Below are positions 1-14,239 of a stretch of DNA of 64,000 nt, piece after piece. Under the pieces are notes generated by a model. That model did no database searches and was not told the DNA's origin. It saw only the letters and a program-made list of their open reading frames with translations. Location of the stretch: assembly GCA_026874595.1 (NCBI GenBank), contig CM049308.1:23522367-23586366 (forward strand). Direction: 5' to 3'. This DNA comes from Sipunculus nudus (lineage: Eukaryota; Annelida; Sipuncula; Golfingiida; Sipunculidae). The position numbers and the translations under genes were made by a program. Each line of letters begins with the position of its first letter. Positions within the stretch are counted from its first letter, which is position 1.

Positions 1-2993
1 ACATTATAATTTTCAGAACTAATAAGTCTTTCCTAAAATTTCAGTATTTAGGGTTTTTATTCAAAAGTCTAGATATAATCAAAGGGTAATAATAACTTTG
101 TTTACGGTATATATTTTTCATTCTTATTTATATGCACTACTACTGCAGGCTATCTGGAGTGACCAAATATTGATTATTTTCATTAAACAATGGATTATTG
201 ATATGATGAGAGAAGACTATCAAAAGAAGTATAAATATTGATTATTAACATCTAATACTTATAAAAGGAATTCGGTTCATGTTTGTTCGCAATGTTCTCT
301 AAAACTGCGTTGTGTACAATACTGTGCCATACATCATTTTAAAGGTTATTATTCCCGCAGTGACATAGGTGATATGAGAATAAAAAATTTTTTATGTACA
401 TAAAATTTTGAGTAATTTTTCCGTTTTTACTTACATGCACCGAGGTTAGACCGAGCACAGACAAACTGCCTTCGGCAATGACCGGATAGCGTGCATCATG
501 GTCACTCAACCTCAGACTATTGTTCATATGAATAACACTTGCTTTCAGTGAGGGATTTGAGCATGTCGGGCATTACATTTGTAAGAGGCTTTCACCCACG
601 TGCATCAGGTCAGTAAAAGAGAAAAACACATGTTTCTCGCTTTATGAAATGGAGAGTTTAACCCAGGAGGATTAATGACCTGATTCAAGGTCCCAATTTC
701 TAGAACAGGGTTGTGTAGGAGTGGCAGGGGTTAAAGGCCTGATATGATGAAGAAAAAGGTTGCGGTGGCTGAAAATGGGATACGGACACTCTGCATGGAG
801 TCCCGTTGTGTCCGCTTCTGCTACTTACGATGTATGCATATTTCTGTTTCTTTCTACAGGAACAGTTTCCTCGCACTGTACATTTAATAAATCTATCATG
901 TGTTCCTCACATCAACCTTATCTTTTTACGTCCAATGATAGAATCCAGTCAAATATCATCGAAAACCTGAATGCCCTCCGTCTCATTCCGTTTTGCAATG
1001 TAAACATCATCACTGACTAGGTCTTCAAGGTAAATATACTGGGGTATAAATTTCTTGCCACGAGCACAGCGCAACAAAATAAATGTAAAATTATTTATAC
1101 ATATCTTATAGAGAAAGTTTCCCACTGAAAACCTATATTTTCATTAACTTTTGGAATAAAAAATGAGCCAACATTCCAGATCTCAGTGAATATATCTCCC
1201 CAACCCCAGTATAAGCCCGGTATACCAGGTTTATCAGCTAGTGAGATTATAAGTAAAATTTCAATGACAAAAGTAAAGCATGTATACTGTTGTAGTCTTG
1301 ATGTTCATGAGGGTTTCAAATTTGCAATATTCACAGAGAGAAATTATCCCAAAAATAAGACCTTCCTGAATAAATGGCCGAATCGTATAAGGCAAGTCAA
1401 AAGGATTGATATTTAATACAAATAATGATAGATCTTGCATATTCTAAGATGGCTCTTTTTAATAACATATCAGCTCTTTCAAATTATCTGCCATTAATGA
1501 ATAATAATTTCAACTCATCCAATGTTCCTTTTGCCACCGATAAATTATTTAGACTTTGCACACAAATTATTTGACAGTATTCATATGAATTACCTTGTGA
1601 AGGTTTGAGATTGAGAATACCTTAAACCCTCACAAAAAAATAAGAAATTGGAAACTGCGAAATATTAAGCCTACGACAGTACAAGTTTTCAGGTAATCAG
1701 GTGCCTGACATAAACATTAATTTCAACTTCACTTAAAGAGACTTGAAATATCTCGACAAACTCTCACTATTTCTTGGACAATATTTTCCTTGTGATACAT
1801 ACACTCGGAGAGTTTGCATCTGTTTTTATATGGACTATAGTCAGATCAATTAATAATCATACCCTTTAATTCTTTCAGAGTATTCAATGATTACATTGAC
1901 AATTCAATCAATTAAATAAGCATATATTGTCAAATTAATCAATATTCATATGGCAAAGTAATTATAATTATATTTGATAAAACCAATCAATAATTTTTTT
2001 TGTCAGATCAATCAATAATTATATTTGTTCTCTTTAACAGACCAATATACTGGTGTATCATATACCAGTATGCCAAAATGGTAAAAGTGCAGTACAAGTG
2101 ACCTAGCTGCCTTAATCATGCAATATGCGGTATGTGGATTGTGGCAGCAGAACACTGGGCTTGACATTAACTTGCCTGAGGCAAGTGAAAGTTCCAGAAA
2201 ACAGTGGAAGGGCAGCTATAGAAGACTCCTCCTATTTATCAAACTGGGCAAGTGGGTCCAACATACAACTTTACTCAAGTGAAGGCATGAAAAAGAATCT
2301 TTGTGTTCTTGAATGGGTGCTATACCTCACGCATTGTGCAGATCAAATTCTCCATGGAAGAATTTGATTTAACAGCATGTCTGATACCACATTCCGCATG
2401 CCCATTAGGCAATCTATGAATTTAATAACTCAAACCAACAAATTCTTTTCCCAAACTGCACGCCTGTATGGACTTTCTTACCAATGGTCTCTGAACATTT
2501 TCTTGCTATTAAATCTAGTCTACTTGATGAATTTAGCAACATGCTTGGACTGGGGTATAAGATTCACTTAAACTAAGGCAACATCAAATGAAAAATTAAG
2601 CAAGAGAAAAAAAAGTTTGTGGCAGGTTTCGTGCACTGCAGGTTTACTGACAAAATTTTTTTTAGATAAAGTATGGGTGATCTAATCTTATCATTTCATG
2701 CAATGGATGTTGGCTCAATATCTATAAATAACATCAGGACTTCCTCGCAGCTCTGGCATATGACCATGAAGAAAATCGCATCCCTCTGAATTGATTATGG
2801 CTATTACGAGATGAGGCTAATCTAATCTCAATACACTATGCATGTTGTCTGTCTATAAATAACTTATATAAACTTCCTCACATTGATGACTCATATGACT
2901 GTGAGAACTTCACTGACTAAAGAAAGCAGTCATCTCTATAACTAATTACAAAGCATGATATCAGAGCCCTTTACTCTATGACAGTACATGTAT

Positions 2994-3050
<57 letters not shown>

Positions 3051-4216
3051 ACTTATTGAGTAATATATATTACTCAGGCTGGTATGTGCTGTGTCTGCGT
3101 GATGCTGGTATGATTTGTCAGTGATAACAGACTGAAGGAAACTTACTTGTTATTCATGAGGCCACACAAAATATATGTTTACTGTAGTAACTATAAACTT
3201 TATTTATTTTACATAGTCCGTCCCAGTACCCATGTCCGCATGTTTTTCTGAGATATTTTTTCATACAAGTAAAGCAGTGTAAATCTTTCTTGTCCAAAGG
3301 TTGCAGGAGCTATTCCGCCGACTACCTGCGTAAAAAGTAATGCCTTACCTTGCTTTGATTTTGTAAGAGACAAATAATTCAAAATATGATAAAACAAGTT
3401 ACAGTGTTTACGACTTATTCCTTGCCTGAGAACTGATAATAAACAAGCCAGTCAAACTTATGACATCAGTCAATTGAAGATGACTCGCGACCGATCACTT
3501 TGACGTCTTTGTGACGTCACTGTTGTCTAACAAATACCAAACGCAGCCATAGACATGGAAAGTGTACCATGGAGGAATGTACTGTCCAGAAGTGCCGGGA
3601 AGACGCCATGCACAGTATTTCAGCATGCATAACGCAAAAGAGTCGCAAAGTAAATACATTTTACATGATATTTAACTACTTTACACAAAATCAGCAGAAT
3701 ATCTGTTTATCTACTTCAGGCCAAAGGGCATTTTTAAAGAATATTCTTAAAATAGATATCGCGAAAAAACATACGGACAAGGGTTTTGGCACGGACTATA
3801 GTTATAATAACTAATACAAAGCACTCTCCATGGCTCAGATGTTGGCAATCAGTAGTTGTTAAGGATGCTGGAAACCGGAGGACCCAGAGAAAAATATTAT
3901 AATGCGTCTAATGGATTTTTTTCACATACACATTACATAAATATTAATCATTTAGATCGAAGTATGTAAATTTGAGGAATTACATAACTGAAGGATGAAA
4001 TAAAATTTAATTTAATTAAAACAGAATGATACCTTAAAAGTAATGGACACTGACAACTAAGACCCAGGATTATTTCCATAATATAGAGATAAAACCTTAA
4101 TTTCTAGAGCCCAGCACCACTGCCATTTTGCGCCGCAGCCAGCAGAGTTAAGATAAAGCTGAGCCAGTCAAGTTTATCAGGAGGTGCCGTCAGTATATTT
4201 TCATTCAGCCAAAGTG
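1..4216. other. Non-coding AT-rich stretch
   Basis: No exon or RNA gene recognised. Short ORFs are isolated and show no family features. About 1840-2030 carries several loose copies of AGATCAATCAATAATTAT. A TA microsatellite lies at 2999-3048. Confidence 0.6.
2999..3048. repeat. TA microsatellite
   Basis: About 50 bp of uninterrupted AT dinucleotides. Confidence 0.95.
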
Positions 4217-4720
4217 ATAAATCTTTAACAATAAAAAAATGTTCAAAAACAAATGTTCAGGTTTTGTTTTTTTCCTTTGTTTCTTGACCATGATTGTTTA
4301 AGTATGAAAATGTAAACCAACAGGATAAACTACACTGGATATTTAATCAGAAACTAGTTAAAGGTAAAATGAATGCAGTATGTCATATGTAATATAGATA
4401 ACTTGTTTAAATAAAATGGATATTTTGTATCATTGTCAAATGATTAGGCTTTCAGGTCAGTTTAAGCCATAAATCTTTAAAAATAAAAAAATGTTCAAAA
4501 ACAAATGTTCAGGTTTTGTTTTTTCCTTTGTTTCTTGACCATGATTGTTTAAGTATGAAAATGTAAACCAACAGGAGAAAGTACACTGGATATTTAATCA
4601 GAAACTAGTTAAAGATAAAATGAATGCAGTATGTCACATGTAATAAAGATAACTTGTTAAGATAAAATGGATATTTTGTAACATTGTCAAATGATTAGGC
4701 TTTCAGGTCAGTTTAAGCCA
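4217..4720. repeat. Tandem duplication, unit 252 bp
   Basis: GTTCAAAAACAAATGTTCAG starts at 4241 and again at 4493. Similarity extends from AAATCTTTAA through CCATGATTGTTTAAGTATG to TTTCAGGTCAGTTTAAGCCA in both units, with a few substitutions. Confidence 0.9.
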
Positions 4721-6437
4721 GCCAACATTTTGCAAACCCAGTCGTGCCATGAAATTTGGCTTACTACTAAAGTCAGCTGTCTTTTTGTCCAAGGAAGGCA
4801 CATTTGTGTGGCTAACTTGGCTCTGAGTTCTATTAATTTTCAATTGTTCTTTTATCATTATAGAAAACACAAGAGAATACGAATAGCTATAAAATATATG
4901 AGTAGTTATTTTTAACTGTGAAAGTATGAAGCAAACTGTAGTATGCTTCCTTAATCAGATATGTGAAGTTTAGTGGCCTAACTTTTATTTACTGGCATGA
5001 GTCACAGAAACAACATAAAAAGTCTTGGTTTACTAAGCACAGAGTAGGTCACTATAAAAAAGGAACACCTTAAATGATGGCCTCCCCTTAAATTAAAGCT
5101 GAGAATATATATATATATTTGGTACATATATAGTAAATGTGACATTATTTTAGCTTACTCTGATGTTAAAATAATTACTGCTGTCTCATGTATTTTGAAA
5201 TGAACCCTGATTTATACAGAAAGACAAAGGCAGAATTGCATCACTTGATCAAAACTGCATTTTTAGCAGCAGCAGTTATTTTTGTTGGGGAATAGTCAAT
5301 CAGAAATTAATCATATGGTCAACACAGACATAGAAATAATAAAGGCTGCTTATGTAGATATTCCAGCTGTGAGCATAACAGTATAACATAAAATCTATTA
5401 ATAATAAAAACTGAATTACTTATTACTTCATGCTCTCCACTAAATGGTTTGTGTTTCAAAACTATGTCTCAGAGCATTTATAGCATGCAAGGCAGAGTAA
5501 CTTAATATATCTATTATCATAGTAAGATTTTAAGAAATTAGTTTTTCCCAAAAATATTCAGAAATTTGAATTCCAGAGGGGGAGATATATACCAACTGGC
5601 CTACAGGTGTATAATTAATTATTTAGTTATGGGAAGCTTTATCACCTAGTTTTTCATTTATGATAAAATATATATCCAGTATATATATTCCTATATCAGA
5701 ATGTGGACACCTATATGTTTTTGCAAATATGAATATATAAAGTTTTCTTTATTTATTGTATACCAATATCTAGACATTTTGTAGAATATTAGTATACAGT
5801 GTCTTTGGTTAAGTACAGTTAATTAATTAAATTGATATAATGGTATAAATATTAATAAATAATGGTTTCATGACTAAGATGCATTGGAAATTCTGAAGGA
5901 TCTAGTTATTCAAAATACTGCACAACAATATCTGAAACCAAAATCCTCATAATTTTAGATGAATATTCCACTAAAAATTTAGATGAGTAAAAATTGAATC
6001 AATGAAAATTTCAGAGCACATGAGAGTGCATGGAAAACCATGCAAGTAGTTTCTTTAATTATACTCATTGTGACCTTAGAAATAAACCTGAAATAATGGA
6101 ATGTATAAGGGAAATGTTATGTAAGTATGATGTAATTTCCAGCAAGCTAAATATAAACTTATTGAGTGATAGCCCTGACACCACAAGTGTATTGATAAAT
6201 GTGGTGTACCCACACATATGTGTCATCTCTAGGAGCTGGAAGTGTTTGATTAAAACCAACAAACCTTAGGCCACGACACTATATGTTCATGTTATAAGGT
6301 TTACTGGTTATCATGTACAGAGCATATGTATAGGCCAGTGTAATGAGTTAAAAACTGTGTAACATACATGTTTAATTTTGTTAAATTAATTGCAGTGAAA
6401 ACAATTTGAAGAAGAATAACAATAAAAAAATTGTGTA

Positions 6438-6750
6438 AGGTAAAAAAAAAAAATAACAGGTATGGTACTCAGGCACTGCCCGCATCAATTTTAACCCTCC
6501 GCGTCAAATATTTTTATTTTCATTTTCATCATTCAAGAAGATAAAATAATACAATTTTGATTCAATTTTCTTTGTTATGTAGTGCTTTTACCTGTTTAGC
6601 AAAAAAAAAACCCTGTTTTTTCATGCTTTTCAATGATCATATGAGATTTTTATCGAAACATACAGAAAAAGGTCAAAAATAAAATACGTCCCCCGCAGTG
6701 ATTTCTGAAGAAAATTGCCTGAGAACCCTACTTTTTTATATTTTTTGGCC
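6438..6750. mobile_element. Second copy of the Harbinger-like MITE, inverted relative to 63419-63755
   Basis: GGTATGGTACTCAGGCACTG at 6459 and CCTGAGAACCCTAC..TTTTTTGGCC at the right end match the TIRs of the 63-kb copy. Internal blocks (CCCGCATCAATTTTAA, TTTATCGAAACATAC) match its reverse complement. Terminal bases are degraded, so edges and TSD are uncertain. Confidence 0.62.
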
Positions 6751-9194
6751 TTTATATTAAATTACCTAAAAAAATGTGAATTATACATGTAAATGAGATA
6801 TATTGTTCGCTTTAACTAAAATATGACATTAGAAAATTTTATTTTTGCAAATACAGTCTCTGGTCTTATGAAAGATGAGAACAGAAAAAAATACCAGAAA
6901 TGATAATTATAATTTTAAATGAAAAATGTGGACTAAAATTTACACAATTCTGGCCCCACTCTTCCAAAATTTCCAAAACCACTGGCATTGATAGACAAAA
7001 AAAAACAGAAATCTAACTACTTTAGTGCATGGGCCAATATGAGCAGAGCTGAATAAATTATTGAGTTAAGATCAAATTTGCTTGTCTTTGTGAATGGTAA
7101 AAATATTTGTTAGATAAATTTGTAACATCCTCATCAGGTTTATATCTTCATAATAATGGATGTACTCATTATAATAATAATATAACTGATGAATACATCT
7201 TTACTATAGGTCATTATGTATCTGATAAGATCATAACATGAAAATACCTGCACACATTCATATATTCAAAATAATGTAATTTTGTTAAGATCAAGTCTGC
7301 ATATAGCTCACAATGGCTTATTGAATAAAATTAAGTAAGTCACCAATTAGCAAAGTAGGGGGGGGGACAAGCTGTGTAACATACCTTCTTCCTTTTCAGT
7401 CAAATTCAAAAAAGAAGGATTTTACAAATTACCAAATACAAAAAAACAAATTCATATTCTATATGGACTTCATCTTTCTTTAGAAAGCAAATCTAAAGAC
7501 AGCAGATGAACCTGCACACTCCCTTCCTTTTTCAAATTTTGTACTATCCCTTCGCATCCAGGCTGCCATGGTTATAGGGATTTTACAGAATCTATTTTTA
7601 GCCATGTGTAAACAATGAGAAGCAGTGTATATTGTCCAAAAGTAGGGGCATACAAAATGAGGTCAAGGCAAAATGCTGGACAACTGAACCTGTATACAAA
7701 GAGGTACTGTGTCTACATCCTGTTTTATATCTTGTTAAATTTTATCTTAATTGTATTGTTTGTTACTTTTCATACAAACAGTTTGGAATAACCATCTGAT
7801 TTTATTTTTAATGACTGAAGTCAAATTCTATTTGCTTGAGTATATAGTATATAATGGTAAATCTGCAGTTGAAGCACGTTTTTTTTTTTTTTTTAAATAA
7901 AATTCATATGAAATCTGTATTAATAATAAGCAAATTAATAAGAAAGGTTGACCATATATAAAATTCACTGAAATTCAAAATGTAAAGAATGAAAATGAAG
8001 ATATTAACATTCAAAAATTATATATGAACATCCTATTATTTTCACTTTCTGATTCAGAATGAGACAATTAAGATGCAGGTAAATTGATGCACAAATGTTT
8101 TTCATGGGAAAAATTTAATTTATCCAAGATAAGACCAATCAAATAGGAGACAGGACTTATGAATGAAACCCCACTCCCCCTTAAAAAAAGGAAAACTCAT
8201 GATTCATCCAAGAAACGCAAATGACAGTATTTTAGATAAATATAGATTTTATACTTAGGTATCCTAAGCAAATTATATGTGAAATTATTTCCATCCCTTG
8301 CACTGTCCGAAGAACATGTACCTAAATTCTCTGATGATTTAAAAAGGTTATGGTTAAAGATATCTTTTACAGTGATATATTAATGCAGGCAACTGATCCA
8401 TGATTTGGCCCACAAATGATGCAAAAACAACATGAAAAAATTATTTGCAAAATTTATCTTTGTGAAGGGGGTTAAGACATGGTCCATCAGGGGAAACACC
8501 ATTAAATTGTGGTGCTGATTTAGATAAAAAGAAAGTTCAAGCTTCTCTTTTGGCAGTGGCTTGTTCTCTGATTGACTGACTGACTAACCGACTGACTGAA
8601 GATGTAATAAGTCCTCAAGTTGGAAAGGTCTAGGACCAACTCCCAGGGCCTTCCCAAGGTGTTAATTCTGAATTTAAGTCAAAGACAAAAATGCCACAAA
8701 GTCATGCAGGAAGTTGATCCAGATGCCAGAGTGCCCAGAGAGGGTCAAGCAGAGATATCTGAGGAGTCCAGAGAACAACAGCACCCACAGGAACATACAT
8801 GGAATCCTGTACATTCGACAACTGGTGCACCACTCAGACAAAGCCCCCCCCCCCCCCCCCCCCCCACCACCAAGAACTCCCTCTAGGACACTTAAATATG
8901 TAAAGCCATTATTGTCATCGGCGAGTGGTTTGTTCTCTACTGAGGGTCCTCCTAGTTAACAATAGAACTATACACAGTTACACGTAATATCCTGGAGACT
9001 TTGATGTGGCCCTGCCAGGAAAAGTGATGAACAGTTAGTCATAAAAGAATATTGTTTGTGGCTAGTGTAAACAACCTTACACATCCTGCACATACAAGTA
9101 ACTGACAGTCCATTGTATTAAAATTCATCAAAGAAACAGAGATGGAACTTAAAAGCAAGATGATTTACCACTTTTTGTAATCCAGGGCAGAAAA

Positions 9195-9290
9195 AGGATC
9201 CCCTTTGTTGCCTCCAGCAAGGAGGTTATGTTTTCACAAATGTTTGCTCATTGGTTTGTCTGCTTGTATAATTACACATATAGTACAGAA
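9195..9290 (+). repeat. Fragment of a dispersed marine-invertebrate-type repeat
   Basis: GCCTCCAGCAAGGAGGTTAT followed by GTTTTCACAAATG and TTGGTTTGTCTGCTTG resembles a repeat block widespread in marine animal genomes. Recognised from memory only; ends not defined. Confidence 0.4.
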
Positions 9291-9616
9291 TGGTCAGTTA
9301 ATAGGAGTGTTAGGCCAGAACTTAGGCCAGAAAAGATCCAAGGGGCAGAGTTAGATTGGGTACAGGGGCAACCTTCTTTTTCAACAAAAAATATCTGAGA
9401 AATACAATAATTTGTTCTTACTACCCCCAAGAAAAGCTCAAAATTTTTAATACTTCTGCAATAATATTGATATATGTACAACACTAATGGCACACATGTT
9501 TAACTGTACCAGGGCCTTGGACCCATCTTCAGGGGAAAATTAAAATTACAACATATATAGAGGGCAGGCAGGGGACAAGAAGAGGCAGAAGTGGAGAACA
9601 TAAATTCCATGAATTT

Positions 9617-10605
9617 GCTTGTTATTAACTGACTTTATCATCTTCACTTTTTCTATTTATCTACATGTCAGAGATGACCATCCCAATACTTCAAATCATG
9701 ATAATATCATTCCAACTGAATCATAATTATTTTTTTTTTAATTATCTGACATGGCTCACCAGGAAACAACACAATACAGTGAGAATTCACCCTTTTTTGG
9801 ACAATAGTTAAATCTTGAGGGGAAACTTCTACATAGAGATGAGTGGTAGATTTTATCATAAACTTCTGTTAAGCTTACTTTACATTAAATCACATATGAA
9901 TATTTCTCATTAGAGCACTATGATAATGATGATATATGACAAAGCCAAGGTGCTGGACTTTTATCAGACTTGGAGGATGCAGACTGATGGGACATTTCCT
10001 ATGAATGTGTAGGTTTCCTGTGTTTATGGGTGGAAGTACCAAATTAACACAAGGGGAGGCCCTGGGCTTTGTGTAAATGTGAGGCCCAAATTTAATAGCA
10101 CTTGATCATCAGTAACAAAGAATGCTTTTTTTCAAATCTACTCAATGAATATGGATCCAGTATGTTTTCTTCTGAGCAGTAGTATCATTCTTTTTTATTA
10201 ACTGACTTTATCCTTCTCACTTTTTCTATTTATTTACATGACAGAAATGACCATCCAACTACTTCAAATCATGATAATATCATACCAACTATAACGTAAT
10301 TTTTTGGAAAAAAATCTGACATGGATGATCATGACACAACACAGAATAGTGAGTATACATCTTTTTTGGACAATAGTTAGGTTCCTACATAGAGATGAGT
10401 GGTAGATTTTATCATAAACTTCTCTTAAGCTCACTTAACATTCAATCACATATGAATATTTGTCATTTGAGAATTATTATAAAGGTGATATCAGACAAAA
10501 CCAAGGTTTTTGACAGTTATCAAGTTTGGAGGATGCAGACTCTGGGGACACTTCCTTTGAATGTGTAGGTTTCCTGTGTATGGGTGTACGGTTGCTGGAA
10601 TCCTT
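9617..10605. repeat. Direct duplication, unit about 573 bp
   Basis: TTATTAACTGACTTTAT at 9622 and 10195; ACTTCAAATCATGATAATATC, AGAGATGAGTGGTAGATTTT, CACATATGAATATTTCTCAT and GATGCAGACT follow in the same order in both halves. Several small indels separate the copies. Confidence 0.85.
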
Positions 10606-10774
10606 ATTTTAAAGGAAAATGGGAAGAAAGTGATCGAGCGTAGGAACACGCTATCTCCTTCCTAAGGCATGACTATATATTCATTTACTGAACAGTTTTG
10701 TCCATTCCCTGATCAAAACACTACCACAAATGGGGATTCAAGCAACTGTGATGGGTGGAAATACAAGATTAAGA

Positions 10775-11290
10775 CAAGGGGCCCACTTTCACTCATGACC
10801 ATGTTTCATGTGCAGCACTCTTTTATGTTCACAGGGCCCACTTTCACTCAAGACAATGTTTCATGAGCAGCTCTCTTTTATGTTCACGGGGCCCACTGTC
10901 ATCCATGACCATGTTTCATGTGCACCACTCTTTTATGTTCACAGGGCGCACTGTCATCAATGACCATGTTTCATGTGCAGCACTCTTTTATATTCACAGG
11001 GCCCACTGTCATCCATGACCATGTTTCAAGTTCAGCACTCTTTTATGTTCACAGGGCCCACTGTCATCCATGACCATGTTTCATGTGCAGCATTCTTTTA
11101 TGGTCACAGGGCCCACTGTCATCCATGACCATGTTTCATGTGCAGCACTCTTTTATGTTCACAGGGCCCACTCTCATCCATGACCATGTTTCATGTGCAG
11201 CACTCTTTTATGCTCACAGGGCCCACTCTCATCCATGACCATGTTTCATGTGCAGCAGTCTTTTATGTTTCCATGGCCCACTGTCAATTG
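10775..11290. repeat. 55-bp minisatellite, about nine units
   Basis: ATGTTTCATG recurs at 10801, 10857, 10911, 10966, 11021, 11075, 11131, 11185 and 11241. The unit reads CAGGGCCCACTGTCATCC, ATGACCATGTTTCATG, TGCAGCACTCTTTTATGTTCA with few differences. Confidence 0.92.
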
Positions 11291-12733
11291 GTTGCCATGT
11301 ATGACTATTTGAATTAATATCAAACTCTATAGCAGGTGCTGTCAGCACTCCCATCAACAAATTAGGGAATTTTGGATTTATGTTAACAAGGATTTACCTT
11401 ATGAGTTACATCCCTGAATTTTATTATCAAAAATGAAACAAAATTAGGTTTATTTTATTTATTTATTTATTATGGCAATAGGCTGAGATACCCTAACATT
11501 ATGAGTCATAGTGTGCAGCAGCCAGCTCAAACAAAATGAAAATCCAGGACTGGTGGGTGGAAAACAATATCCAAGATAAAAAGAGTAGCAGAGATGAATA
11601 ATAGAAAACAGAAACAGATTTTTTATATATATATCAAAATCTGCCTCACAGCCTCATCAAAGCTGAAATTGACTCGGCTATATATCAGATTAAAATTATT
11701 TCATGATTGTTGACTGTTTTTATATAAACTTTTTAATGCTATGAAGAAATACAGCATCTAAATAAGCCAAACTCAAATTATTTCAGTTCATGAATATTTT
11801 TATTTATATCATAATTCTAGAGTAACCTATTGTTCAATAACTTTATATCATTTTTAACATAACAGAGAAATTACACATACACTTTATTTTCCAAGAGTAT
11901 AACAAGGCTGACCTTTTACACTAATACTAAAATGGATCTTTTATTGGATGTCAGAGTGCAATTTACTTCCATTCAGGTCAAAAGTTGTTGGCATACTCTT
12001 ATGGTGTAAATTAATGGATTGACTAAAATACAGCCTTCAGTTGCAAATCTGTAATTTTTTATGTATCTACATTTTCCTTAAATATTCATGGAGACAAAAT
12101 GGACTAGTGTGAAACATGAATAGTAAGAAAAATTAATTGAATTTCATTTGCTGGCCGGCCTAAATATATATCAACCTATCAACAAAGATAGCATTATTTT
12201 CAGAACAACACACATATGCATGAAAGTGGTGGCAGAAAAAATATGTGGAAGGAGAGGATGACTATATGGATCGGATAGTAAGCTCAGCAGAAATCTCAGT
12301 GATCAAAACAGGTCAAAATGTCAGTTTTTTCAAAAAGGTAGGATCAGAATGGCAAGAGTTGGGTTATGTGTTGCCATGCAACTCCTGAAACTAATATGCA
12401 GATCATGATACAGCTTGGTAATATGCTAATCATTTTGTGGAACTTGTGCCTTACATAAAACATATAGTAAGAAATAATCAAATGAACCTTTTGCATATTG
12501 ACTGTGTATACACAATATTTTGTTTTCAATTTGTTTCAATCAGTGCATTACCATATGCAATAAAGAGCGTACTGTGGGAGTCCGGGACTCATGTCCTACA
12601 TCACTGATATATGATATCCCCATAATGACAACAGCTGTTGTATAATGTATTTAAGTATAATGAAACAGGACTGTCACTGACCAGGTAGTATCTTTGATTA
12701 TCTGGATAACATTTCTGCATACACGATTTGATG
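11291..12733. other. Non-coding AT-rich stretch
   Basis: No gene, RNA or repeat structure recognised. Confidence 0.6.
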
Positions 12734-12959
12734 CCCTTAGCAAAATGAAAAGTTTGCCGCTGCTTTGCTGCAACCGTGCTGCAAAGCAGCAGAAACCAAA
12801 ATAGGCTGCAAGAAGAGTGTGCAGGAAGGCTGCAGCTAGTTGCATGCTTCCCGCTGCCTGGCAAAGGCCGCAGGAAAGTGTGCAGCAAATCTGAATTGTG
12901 TGCTGAAAGGTTGTGGGAGGGTTGCGGCTAGCCGCAGTCCTATAGAGTATTTTAATACT

Positions 12960-13135
12960 GTGTGCAGGAAGGCTGCGGGAGGGTTGCAGCTAGCTGCAGC
13001 CTCATAGAGTTAACTGGATACTGTGCGCAGGAAGGCTGCGGGAGGATTGCGGCTAGTCGCAGTGTCATAGAGTTAACTGGATGCTGTGCGCAGGAAGGCT
13101 GCGGGAGGGTTGCGGCTAGCCGCAGTCTTTTACAG
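12960..13135. repeat. 63-bp tandem repeat, three copies
   Basis: CAGGAAGGCTGCGGG recurs at 12965, 13028 and 13091. Each unit includes GGTTGCGGCTAGCCGCAG (a palindrome around GGCTAGCC) and CATAGAGTTAACTGGAT. Similar, more diverged sequence extends left to about 12820. Confidence 0.85.
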
Positions 13136-14239
13136 TTTTATTTGCTCTACTATTTCCTGTCTTACCCTGCTGTGATTGGCTAAACTGATTTTGGAGGGAA
13201 AGGCAGCCATTTTTTTGCAAAATTAGTAAAAGACAGTGCTTTGTTAGCTCTTCTAAAAATATGAAGATCTGTGCCAAATAGCTCAAGTAAGAGTAACATT
13301 CAACAGATCCAGCATGTTCAGAGGACTCATTGGATAAATTAGAACATACAATTAGTTGATGGGAGGAACAAAGAGAGGGTGTTATGTTACTACCACCAGT
13401 AAGTTTGAACTACATATTTGTACCCTAAGGGATGCTGCAGCAAGCATTGATAAAGGGCTGCCCAGCACTGATAAGGTTGATTTTTCCTCAAGTAATTTTA
13501 TACACAGAAAGTGTAGTATTAAATTTTATTTTGTGGAAAAGTAAAAACTAAGTCTAAGATTAATGTTGGGATTGAAAGATGTTTTCAAGCTGGAAGGCAG
13601 ATATATCAAAGGCAGCATGAAAAAAATTCTGTGGTTAACGTGTATATCATGCATTTATTGAACTCCAATGCATTTTGAGTTTTATTGATTTGAATATGAA
13701 ACAGTAACTTTAAATAAGGTTTTGTTTTCATCTTCACACAGACTTTAAAATTCTCAGGTTAAGCTTCATTTAAAGTTGATTTGCTAAATTCTGTTTGACT
13801 TATGTCTATAGATGTCAACGTAAGTAAACGGGAAATTCCTAACTATATTTAAGTAACCAAATGTCACTTTGTGGTTCATGTTTCAAGTCCTTGGCCTGAC
13901 AATATACTCATCCAGAACTTTTATTCAGCTATGTAGCTACACAACTTAATGCAGGATTCATGTGACTGTGTAGTGTGTACTCTGATTCATATTCATCAAG
14001 GTGTAATTTCTAACAAAGCTTGATTAAGTTTGGTTTATATTTAAAAGCCATTATGGATTAAGGTTCAATTGTATGTGCAAATTAAATGGAGTTTCATGAG
14101 AGCTTGTTCTGTTGAGTACCTGCATTTATATTTGGAGCAGAGACAGTCACTGACTAATGACATGGCATGTCTGCTTGTACACAATAACTGAGCCCACGTG
14201 CTGTTGTTTATACATATCATGGCTGCTATCTAATTGGCC

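Larger units (their letters stand above)
4721..9616. other. Non-coding AT-rich stretch
   Basis: Apart from the MITE at 6438-6750 and the repeat fragment at 9195-9290, nothing is recognised. A GC-richer patch at about 8590-8960 contains two overlapping open frames sharing a poly-C tract (about 8846-8865), which creates a proline run in both; it looks like a degraded repeat. Confidence 0.55.

Noticed and set aside
8620-8959. Two overlapping proline-rich open frames
   Set aside because: The proline run comes from a poly-C tract, no family features were seen, and the patch looks like a degraded repeat.
10775-11290. 55-bp units as a CRISPR-like array
   Set aside because: There are no unique spacers; the entire unit is repeated with point differences.
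12960-13135. Evenly spaced repeats as a CRISPR array
   Set aside because: Whole 63-bp units repeat, including the spacer part, in a eukaryotic genome; it is a minisatellite inside a TIR element.
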